A program made the translations under genes and the position numbers. Shown here one piece after another: positions 57,301 to 64,000 of a stretch of DNA of 64,000 nt. The stretch covers positions 35,865,060-35,929,059 of the forward strand of contig OW203768.1 of assembly GCA_934045905.1 (NCBI GenBank), in the 5' to 3' direction. The stretch is from Leuctra nigra. Taxonomy: Eukaryota; Arthropoda; Insecta; Plecoptera; Leuctridae. Position 1 is the stretch's first letter, and the number at the start of each line of letters is the position of its first letter. The notes below the pieces were generated by a model, which was not told the DNA's origin, made no database searches, and saw only the letters and a list, made by a program, of their open reading frames with translations.

Positions 57301-58026
57301 ATATGGAAATCTCTTACAGAATACTCGCCACCACCAGGTACGAACGCTCATTGCGAACGCTTTTCTTGAGAAAGGAGACAAGTGGGAAGTTTTTGAAGAG
57401 GTTTCTGGATTGGCTGCGGATGGTGGGTCAAGAAGAGTAGATATAATAGCCATAAATAGACAGAACGACAAAGGCTTAATATTAGACCCTACCATTCGGT
57501 TCGAAAGAGATGGTCGACAACCGGACCAAGGGTGAGGTCCAAAATAGGAGCTGGTTGGGCGTTGACGTCACCATAGGATTTACGGGTTAAATCAAACTTG
57601 CCGCGTCAACAAACGAGCTGAAACCAGAACCCATAATGCCCAAGCTCAAGAGGTCGGGCGTTGTGATTACTCTATTTTCATTCATTCGACCACGATTCGA
57701 CTCAAGGTCACGCCCAGGTGTTACGTCACAATGTTAAAAGAATAGGGAAACTGGGCGACCTGATAATAAATCGGTATGCACCCCAAGAGAAGAAGAGCAT
57801 TTACGTACCAACTATAGAATATTTCAAAACAAAATACTCGGTTAATGAAATAGAGGTAATCGGTTTAATGATCGGTGCGCGAGGTGCAATACCAAATTTT
57901 TTTAACTCATTTTGTAAGCGTTTCAATTTAGGAAAATCATTTATTAAAAACATTTCAATTTCTGTTTTAAGATCATCTATTGGTATTATGCGAAACCATT
58001 TTTATTCTAAATATGTTAGCGACTGA
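54303..58026 (+). pseudogene. R2-like (RLE-type) non-LTR retrotransposon, inactivated
   Basis: One protein in order: a degenerate finger (CPNCSATF), then three C2H2 fingers CPYCDKSF, CSHCRKRF and CPHCGKQF, each C-x2-C-x9-H-x4-H; a basic linker; reverse transcriptase (KEARTILIHKGG, NNWRPISICS, motif A VVFLDISKAFDSIGH, INRGVLQGAPLSPSLYN, motif C); a CCHC knuckle CRHCNEIETLGHVLGNC (C-x2-C-x7-H-x4-C); and the restriction-like endonuclease (RRVDIIAI, ILDPTIRFE). 57718-58026 continues with PTIEYFKTKYSVNEIEVIGL and MIGARG, a C-terminal block of the same group. Lesions: one-base insertion near 55380, CAA to TAA at 55862, motif C FADD changed to FADV near 56290, a break near 56832, and ~190 bp inserted between 57535 and 57718. 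Architecture matches R2/NeSL-type elements. It is not in rDNA here. Confidence 0.85.
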
Positions 58027-58269
58027 TTAATTTATTCCGATGCCTCTATATTAACTAGTATTATTTTTAATTTGTTACCAGTCTTGTATATTAATGTCCT
58101 ATTTCATTCTCAATTATTTGATATCTAGAAATGTGTAATTATTTAATTCTTTCACTGTTAAATATGTTATGTAATTTTCTTTAATTTGATTTGGTATTCT
58201 GTGTATTTTGCAATTTGCATGTGCTGCAAACAGATAAAAAAAAAAAATTAGAAGAATTGGTGGATTTTT

Positions 58270-58770
58270 ACCGTTAGAATCCAAAATACTTATATCAATC
58301 AATTATTTTACCTCATATTGACTACTGTAGTTCTGTTTTATTCTTACTAAGAAATAATACAAAAGCTTCAAAATAAAGCTATGAGAGCAATATTACGGGT
58401 TAATAGATAGACAAATATTAGCAAAATGCTCGATACACTTTATTGGCTCAATATAAAAGATAGAATTTTATTAAACTCAATGACTCTTAATCTATAAAAT
58501 AGGTAACTAAAGGATTCACCCCAAATTAATAAAGTAATATTTTAACTATCATAATCATCATAACACTAGAATTAAGAAAATTATAAGCATTGTTCGAACA
58601 TTTTCAAAATTACAGAAAAGTCGCTATTTTCTGTAAGGTTGTTTTAATTTACAATAGAATTCCCATAGAAACTAGAGAAAGCAAAACAAACAAAATGCTT
58701 AGAAAGGAGTGCTGTAGATTAATAAAAAATAAAAAGTCAACTCCACTACCACATGAAAATGTTGGATTCT
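58270..58770 (+). pseudogene. Old LINE, piece 3 (C-terminal tail)
   Basis: Across frameshifts: ILPHIDYCSSVLF-like text near 58300, AMRAILRVNR near 58382, ISKMLDTLYWLNIKDRILLN near 58420, LIYNRIPIETRESK near 58638, MLRKECCRLIKNK. This is the usual LINE C-terminal tail and completes pieces 1 and 2, showing that the R2-like element inserted into this LINE. Confidence 0.6.
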
Positions 58771-58839
58771 GAGTATGATAGATTACCTAAATGATAATTT
58801 TAAATGTAGTAATTTGTATTGCAATGCTTTTTAAATGTA

Positions 58840-59064
58840 CACTCGGCACAACAAAAATTGATCAGTGAACAAATTTGAATGACTGCTGGTCATGTTCTGT
58901 ATCAATCAATGCCTATTATTTTCATTGAATTTAGAGGTCACCTACAAGAGAGGGACAAGGAGATTGATTGGACTGACTTCTGATGGTGCGATGTAAAATT
59001 TTTCAGTCAATCAGTTTTATAGAACGATCAATTTTAGTTGGGTCAATTTTAGTTGGGCCAAGTG
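58840..59064. mobile_element. mariner-like MITE
   Basis: CACTCGGCACAACAAAAATTG left, CACTTGGCCCAACTAAAATTG (complemented) right, TA on both sides. 225 bp. Confidence 0.8.
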
Positions 59065-59333
59065 TATCTACTGTATTAGCACTGTACCTATTACTATGTT
59101 AAATGTGTTACCTATTTGTATTGTAATGATAATGTATTAGAACAAATAGCAAAATATGCTAAATAAAGATATTTACTACTACTACTACATAGTTCTGTCG
59201 GAATGACCTCTTTAAGGTTTTTTTGCACCACCTGGTATATCAAAATTCAGGTAAATGAAGTAGGTATAGGAATTTCAATGAAGTTTTCAATTACTGAATG
59301 TTTGTACACGCTAATGTAAATATCTCTTGTTAG

Positions 59334-59561
59334 CTTCAGGAAAATCAAGGTCATAAGATCAGCAGCAAAAGCCAAGAATTCCCACAAGTGGTTGCTTGGA
59401 CAGAATTTGGAATCTGCCACGTGGGTCAATCCGCTGTTGCTCATAACTTTGCTGTTAAGCCCGAACAATATGCCGATTATCCTCTTTTAGTGAACCATTC
59501 AACATTTTCTACAATGCCCTATACAATCAGAATGAGAATGACACATGATGATGCTTTCATT
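59334..59561 (+). CDS. DEG/ENaC channel, exon 4: extracellular, T-x-x-G-x-C motif
   Basis: Acceptor either TTGTTAG before 59334 or CTTCAG before 59340, both phase 0; donor GTAAGT at 59562, phase 0. Encodes VVAWTEFGICHVGQS, the conserved T-E-x-G-x-C block that follows the first Cys cluster in DEG/ENaC ectodomains, and ends STMPYTIRMRMTHDDAFI. Joining directly to exon 3 would leave the ectodomain short by roughly 40-60 residues and without the cysteines normally found just upstream, so an exon is probably unrecognised or lost in the 18.5-kb intron. Confidence 0.82.
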
Positions 59562-59621
59562 GTAAGTATTGTTTAAAAACCATGGTTTCTGTAAAATTTT
59601 CTGCTGAATTTGCATTTCTTA

Positions 59622-59776
59622 GGCCCAGTTGCACCAAGTCCCGATAAGGTTAGCGGCGGGATTTATCGGCTGAAACTATGGCAACAGCCAATGAAACACA
59701 GCCATCTAGACCGCTAAAGCTCACATTGGCTAAAGTGAACTTTATCTTTCTTATCGGGACATGGTGCAACCCTTGT
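59622..59776. mobile_element. Harbinger-like MITE (TTA) in ppk intron
   Basis: Inner inverted repeat GTTGCACCAAGTCCCGATAA left against GTTGCACCATGTCCCGATAA right, with TTA outside each end. Outermost bases differ between ends. Confidence 0.65.
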
Positions 59777-59932
59777 TTAAGAGTCGCCTGCACTAGATAT
59801 TTCCTAAATATTATGTAAATGTAACTTTTGTACCAATTATACATTATTAAATTTTTTTAAACTAATTAGCATAGCTGTTGGTAGCGATGTTTCCACGAAA
59901 TTAGATCCGTCATCTTCAGGCCTATGTTTCAG

Positions 59933-60209
59933 TTTGCTATACATTCTCCGTACGGAGTTATTGATGCCAATACACGCATGGAAAAAGTAAAACCTGATTG
60001 GAGCATTGTAATGCAATTTAAGTACATAAGCACAGTGGCATCTGATTCGCTACGCAGTGTAACGCCATTCCAACGTCGCTGCAATTTTCCCGATGAAGTT
60101 GACAGAACAGGAGCAAACGTTTACACGTATCACGCATGCCTGATGGACTGTCACAAACATCGTGTGTTGTACCGTTGTGGATGCATTCCGACTTTCTACA
60201 GCAACTTTG
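59933..60209 (+). CDS. DEG/ENaC channel, exon 5: extracellular Cys-rich domain
   Basis: Acceptor ATGTTTCAG, phase 0 in; donor GTCCGT at 60210, phase 1 out. Encodes FAIHSPYGVIDANTRM, then the palm/thumb region MQFKYISTVASDSLRSV and the cysteine pattern FQRRCNFPDEV, YTYHACLMDCHKHRVLYRC, GCIPTFYSNFG. HSP followed by a C...C...C-x-C-x-P-x-F/Y series is characteristic of ppk channels; these cysteines form the disulfide ladder of the thumb. Confidence 0.9.
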
Positions 60210-60284
60210 GTCCGTGATCCTTGATTTTGAATCATAGATTTGCAATCGTTGTGTTGTTTAGTACTAAATGTTGACTTGTTTTAG

Positions 60285-60426
60285 GCAAGGAACAAGTGTG
60301 CAATGCGGCAGGCTTGGCTTGTGCAAGTAAACACATGGAAGACATTATTAATGAGAAGTGCAAATGTAATCCGCTTTGTGAAGAGACAGTCTTTCTTCGC
60401 GAGGAATTGAAACACTTCTCAAACAA
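60285..60426 (+). CDS. DEG/ENaC channel, exon 6: Cys-rich domain, distal part
   Basis: Acceptor TTTTAG, donor GTAATC at 60427, phase 1 in, phase 2 out. Encodes GKEQVCNAAGLACASKHMED and EKCKCNPLCEETVF. The C-x-C-x-P-x-C motif is the family's closing cysteine cluster before the second membrane span. The Gly codon is split exactly across the intron. Confidence 0.9.
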
Positions 60427-60570
60427 GTAATCAATTAACATGGAGCAACTTAGCTCAGTGAGAGAATTCCTACTATCCTATTGTCAAGTTTTTAAAATTA
60501 GTACTACCTAACTTTTATCAGAATACATAGTAGGTAACTTTCACAGAAAAATGTAAATTTCAGTTAGGTA

Positions 60571-60771
60571 CACTCGGCCAAACAAAACTTGAACTTTGAC
60601 CAAATTTGAATGACTGCCGGTCATGTCCCATAACCAATCAAAGCTTGCTATTATCATTGAAATGTGAGGTCTCCTACTAGAGTTAGACAATGAGATCGCT
60701 TAGATGCGATCTTAGGTACATTTATCAGCCTATCAGATTTATTGAACGTTCAAGTTTTGTTTGGCCAAGTG
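60571..60771. mobile_element. mariner-like MITE in ppk intron
   Basis: CACTCGGCCAAACAAAACTTG / CAAGTTTTGTTTGGCCAAGTG, TA on both sides; closely related to 58840-59064. 201 bp. Confidence 0.85.
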
Positions 60772-61368
60772 TACCTATCCTCAGTAAATTGAGTTAGGAC
60801 GTTTTGGGGAAGTAATGTAACTTGATCAAGTTACTTTACTGCGGTAACTTACGCAAACACTGCCAATTTGGACTTAAGTCAACACCTAAAGTGGCCATGC
60901 ATGCGATCTGTGGATTGGAAAAGGTTAATTTTATTTTGCCGACCCCCTACTTTATCTGCGTGCATGCAATGCCCCATTGTTATACCAGTTATACTGAGCT
61001 GTTAGGTTGAGCTTGCTAAAGGGTTCCGCAAAATACTGGTTTTCCAAGAAAAGTCCAATCCACAGATCGATTGCAGGTCATAAAGTGACCAAACATACTA
61101 CAAATATCGAGGCATTTGTGAAACAAGTGTTCAGCTATTGATGCTTTTGGCTCTGATTTCTGTGTGTGTTCATTTTTGTCTGATTGTTAGTGTTAGGTAT
61201 ACTTTTCTCTGATCAAGCTGAAACTTTGAACATATGTCAAGACCACTTGTCTGATTTGCAGTGTAGAGTTTTACAAAATCATCAGATTAGTTCAATTTAA
61301 AATCATGAGATCCTGGAAGTGTTGACGAAGTAATAAATACAAATATTAATCGTATTCTTCTGTTGCAG
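60772..61368. other. ppk intron 6, remainder
   Basis: Nothing recognised outside the MITE. Confidence 0.4.
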
Positions 61369-61481
61369 GAACCTTTTAAAGATGTCTAAAACCAATCAAG
61401 CAACAGCAATCTGTTCAATTAATAAACGTACTAAATTCCGATACAAGAGAGACATTGTGTTCAGCTTTGCAGATCTGCTTG
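61369..61481 (+). CDS. DEG/ENaC channel, exon 7: pre-TM2
   Basis: Acceptor CTGTTGCAG, donor GTAAGG at 61482, phase 2 in, phase 1 out. Encodes NLLKMSKTNQATAICSINKR and TKFRYKRDIVFSFADLL. F-x-Y-K-R-D followed by a hydrophobic D-L-L is the conserved wrist segment leading into the pore helix of ppk channels. Confidence 0.88.
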
Positions 61482-61562
61482 GTAAGGATTCAGTTAAAGT
61501 AGGTCGTATGGATGATGATTGGTGATCGTCGATCTATAGCCTTGGTTACATTCACTTGTGGT

Positions 61563-62345
61563 CAGGGACCCGAACCGGAACCGGAACCTAGAACCGGTAA
61601 GAACCTTTATAATTTTGGAACCAGAACCGGAACCGGAACCGTTATACTTTTCCCCCCAAGAACCGGAACCGGAACCCGAACCTTTATAATCAATTAGGTT
61701 CTTAAAGGTTCTTTAAGGTTCCTTCTTTTAATAAAAGAAACATGTACGAATTAATTTTTTAACACTTGGATATTAATATTATGATATTTTCAAAAAATAT
61801 TATTCCCAAAGTTGTAAAAAGTTTTATATTTTTTTATAAAATTTTTAAATTAGTATTTTTTGTAGACTTTTTTAATTCTTGAAAATCCTTTATTTTCAAA
61901 TGATGCTCGAGTTTTCAATTTTTGAATCTGACTACGGCGATGAGAACTGCATTGCTGACAATTATGAAGCTCTGGCAAAATGAATGTTTACGTCGTCTTA
62001 TGGAGAAAATTGCCGCCACTGTCTCTTCTGACTCTGAGATTTTGGGACTTCTGTGCGCATATTACAGACACTACACCAGTACAGACACTACTACAGACAC
62101 ATAGGACAAAATCCAAATCCAAAAATTCCATTAAATCTGACATACTGAAGTGTTATAATCTAGTTTGATTTAAAATTTGAGAACCGGAACCGGAACCCGG
62201 AACCTTTATGCAGGAACCGGAACCGGAACCGAACCTTTAAGATTATTTGTTTAAGAACCGGAACCGGAACCCGAACCTTTATAAAGTAAAATTGTGGAAC
62301 CCGAACCGAAACCGGAACCTTTATTAATAAAGGTTCGGGTCCCTG
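61563..62345. mobile_element. hAT element with GGAACC arrays, in ppk intron 7
   Basis: Perfect TIR CAGGGACCCGAACC / GGTTCGGGTCCCTG and perfect 8-bp duplication CTTGTGGT (61555-61562, 62346-62353). Subterminal (GAACCG)n arrays at 61570-61680 and 62180-62335. The centre is AT-rich with no intact frame. 783 bp. Confidence 0.95.
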
Positions 62346-62353
62346 CTTGTGGT

Positions 62354-62830
62354 ATTTAGTTGGTATACTATAACTGTGTGGACGCAGTTGATCATTTCGA
62401 AAATATTCTTAACAAGGTACTAGAAGAAAATTCCAATGAAAAACACTCCATTAAAAACATCTTTCAAGGGTCAACTATCTTAAGAGGCCTGGGGGATGGC
62501 TGGCATTTTGTAGCCGTCGATGTCATTCGCGGCGATAGCAGTGCGGGGGGGGGGGGGGGGGGTGATAGGGTATAATCTCTGTTCCTAGCAACCCTACCAA
62601 TACAGTTAGCGACCTGCAGTAGATTATACCCTATTTCCATTCCTATCTCTAAAGTTAGCATTATTATAGATTTGGATTCCAGTGATTGCAATTTATCATT
62701 TGGCTGCATGGGACTAGACACCGGTACCCATAAAATACCGAGTATAAATCCTCAGTAAATGTTTCTTTTGCCTACGATAGAACATCAATACAAGAATGTG
62801 TTGAAATCACAATCTGTGTTTATGTTGCAG
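62354..62830. other. ppk intron 7, remainder, with poly-G
   Basis: G run of ~18 at about 62545-62562; nearby GGGTATAATCT and AGATTATACCC form a hairpin (62568-62627). No further features. Confidence 0.5.
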
Positions 62831-62955
62831 TGTCGTTCGGTGGAATCGCTGCATTTTTTCTTGGCTGTTCGCTGCTAAGTGGCGTGGAGCTTGTTTACTA
62901 CTTCACACTGCGATTGATGTGTCACGTGGTGCGCAAACCACGTGCACAGAAATAA
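62831..62955 (+). CDS. DEG/ENaC channel, exon 8: second membrane span and C-terminus
   Basis: Acceptor TATGTTGCAG, phase 1 in. Encodes VSFGGIAAFFLGCSLLSGVE, LVYYFTLRLMCHVVRKPRAQ, then Lys and TAA. This is TM2: the G-C-S triplet occupies the G-x-S selectivity filter, and LLSGVELVYYFTLR is nearly invariant in insect ppk proteins. The cytosolic tail is only about 15 residues. The stop codon lies within AATAAA (62951-62956), too close to the stop to be the obvious poly-A signal; none is assigned. Confidence 0.92.
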
Positions 62956-63379
62956 AAGTTTTGTACTTGGTTATTAGGTGATTGTTAAGCGACCGAAGTA
63001 GTGAGCGTCTCCTTTATTACATCTTTTGGCACGGACATCTGTTGTTTTGGTTGTTTGTTTTTATGTGAGGTACTGACGATATACACTTCGCACCGCTTTT
63101 ACAATCGAGCTTGCACACATGTAAGGACCAACTCAGCGGCTGCAGATCCAAATTTTTTGAAATCTGTTGAATGGTTCAAAACTTTAAATGTTAAAAAAAT
63201 ATGTTCCAATTGGTTAGGTACCTTAAAAGTACCTTAAAATGGCAAATTGTAAGGTTCTAAGAACAATATATTATCAAATTTTATCAAGTTTCAGCAAAAT
63301 CCTCCAATTAGTTAAAATTTAACAATATCTATCGATTGGTCGAAAATCAAAATGTTCCGATAAGACAAACATTATCTCA
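62956..63379 (+). other. Possible ppk 3-prime UTR and spacer
   Basis: AT-rich with no recognised content; transcript end not determined. Confidence 0.4.
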
Positions 63380-63410
63380 TAAGTAAGGGATGTGCGTTGT
63401 GAAAAATATC

Positions 63411-63483
63411 CAACCGAACTGGGGCTCGAACCTGGGGCCTCTCACTTGCCGGGCGAGAGCTCTACCAACTGAGCCAACTGGTC
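63411..63483 (-). tRNA. Inverted tRNA-like partner
   Basis: Same cloverleaf on the minus strand with a weaker acceptor stem (GACCAGT with TTCGGTT) and the same C33 and GGC. Part of the left arm of the foldback element. Confidence 0.4.
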
Positions 63484-63675
63484 GGATGGACGGACATTAG
63501 ACCAACGCACTAATGAAGGTAAAAAAAGGGTTGCGCACGCAAGTGCAAAGAGACATGGTGACAGTAACGTCACCGGTGGTATGACAGTTCGTAGTGAGCA
63601 TTCTCTACCTTCATTCCATTCTCCTCGGAGATCTCTAACCCTCATCAGTGCGTTGTGTCTAATATCCATCCGTCC

Positions 63676-63748
63676 GACCGGGTAGCTCAGTTGGTAGAGC
63701 TCTCGCCCGGCAAGTGAGAGGTCCTGGGTTCGAGCCCCGGTTCGGTCG
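63676..63748 (+). tRNA. tRNA-like sequence, GGC anticodon position, probably not functional
   Basis: 73 nt folding as a cloverleaf: acceptor GACCGGG with TTCGGTC (wobbles), D arm GCTC/GAGC, anticodon stem CTCGC/GTGAG, loop CCGGCAA, T arm CTGGG/CCCGG with TTCGAGC. A box TAGCTCAGTTGG and B box GGTTCGAGCCC are present. Position 33 is C instead of U, and anticodon GGC (Ala) is normally absent in eukaryotes, so it is best called tRNA-derived. Confidence 0.5.
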
Positions 63749-63776
63749 GATATTTTCACAATGCACATCCCTTACT

Positions 63777-64000
63777 TACATCCTGACTCCATGGACAGAC
63801 ACCTACATTCTCATTATCTCATATTTTACACATTTTCAACAAGAACAGTACAGTATTCAAGGTCAAGTACAGATTAATGTCATAAAAGTGGTCACAGGTG
63901 TTGAAAATTACAAATAGAAGTTCATCAGTCAGATGAACTTCAAATTTGTGAACAACCAACATTTGTGGTGTTTTTGAAAATTTTCATATAAATCTGTCAA
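63777..64000. other. Spacer to window end
   Basis: Nothing recognised. Confidence 0.4.

Larger units (their letters stand above)
63382..63776. mobile_element. Foldback element with tRNA-like arms
   Basis: Arms of ~120 bp: AGTAAGGGATGTGC left and GCACATCCCTTACT right, TA outside each (63380-63381, 63777-63778). Each arm contains a complete 73-nt tRNA-like sequence, in opposite orientations. Centre 63500-63650 is unique. The 108-codon frame on the minus strand is a by-product. Confidence 0.8.

Noticed and set aside
62951..62956. AATAAA as ppk poly-A signal
   Set aside because: It overlaps the stop codon, leaving almost no 3-prime UTR; probably coincidental.
63676..63748. Functional tRNA-Ala gene
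   Set aside because: C at position 33, GGC anticodon unusual for eukaryotes, weak acceptor pairs, and location within the arms of a foldback element.
63442..63768. 108-codon minus-strand protein
   Set aside because: Reads through the tRNA-like arms; a typical spurious translation of such repeats.

Overview
This is a repeat-dense window from an animal genome, most probably an insect. It has spliced exons, no operons or Shine-Dalgarno sites, AT-rich non-coding DNA, many non-LTR retrotransposons and many MITEs with textbook target-site duplications. The one host gene I can reconstruct is a DEG/ENaC channel of the arthropod pickpocket (ppk) type. Retrotransposon style and MITE load would fit a hemipteran, but the order is a guess.

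Layout. 1-947: 3-prime-open minus-strand reading frame with a 168-bp (56-residue) tandem repeat. 0.94-5.6 kb: two 5-prime-truncated LINEs. 5.6-7.3 kb and 17.4-19.7 kb: two arrays of a 10-bp CAGA minisatellite that share a 14-bp end sequence. 9-16 kb: hAT, piggyBac-type, Harbinger-type and mariner-type MITEs plus a four-copy ~480-bp tandem repeat. 19.7-25.8 kb: LINE ORF1 fragment (minus), then a nearly full-length LINE (plus) split by a 1.9-kb terminal-inverted-repeat (TIR) element that itself carries another LINE fragment. 26-30 kb: palindromes, homopolymer G tracts and two hAT elements, one keeping the last ~44 codons of a transposase. 30.5-35.2 kb: a composite TIR element.

35.4-62.96 kb is the ppk-like gene on the plus strand. 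Eight exons are placed with compatible splice phases: cytosolic N-terminus with an HG motif, first membrane span, extracellular Cys-rich domain, second membrane span with a G-x-S filter. Its introns are packed with mobile DNA. Intron 1 holds one copy of a composite repeat. The ~18.5-kb third intron holds a 2.6-kb palindrome inside a LINE, a second composite copy inside a piggyBac-type element, a Harbinger-type element, an R2-like retrotransposon with three short C2H2 fingers and a mutated catalytic site, and three pieces of one old LINE that allow the nesting order to be read. At least one extracellular exon was not placed firmly.

Most unusual: (1) a repeat family present three times (31-34, 36-39.7 and 45.5-47.8 kb). 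Its ~118-bp units keep a YY1-like GCCGCCAT, an ETS-like ACCGGAAGT and a full CRE TGACGTCA in fixed order, and each copy ends in a ~200-bp inverted-repeat pair whose loop is inverted in one copy relative to the others. (2) Two independent cases of a TTAA-type element inserted exactly at the TTAA formed by a Harbinger TTA duplication plus the first base of its TIR. (3) A ~395-bp foldback element whose arms each contain a complete tRNA-like cloverleaf.
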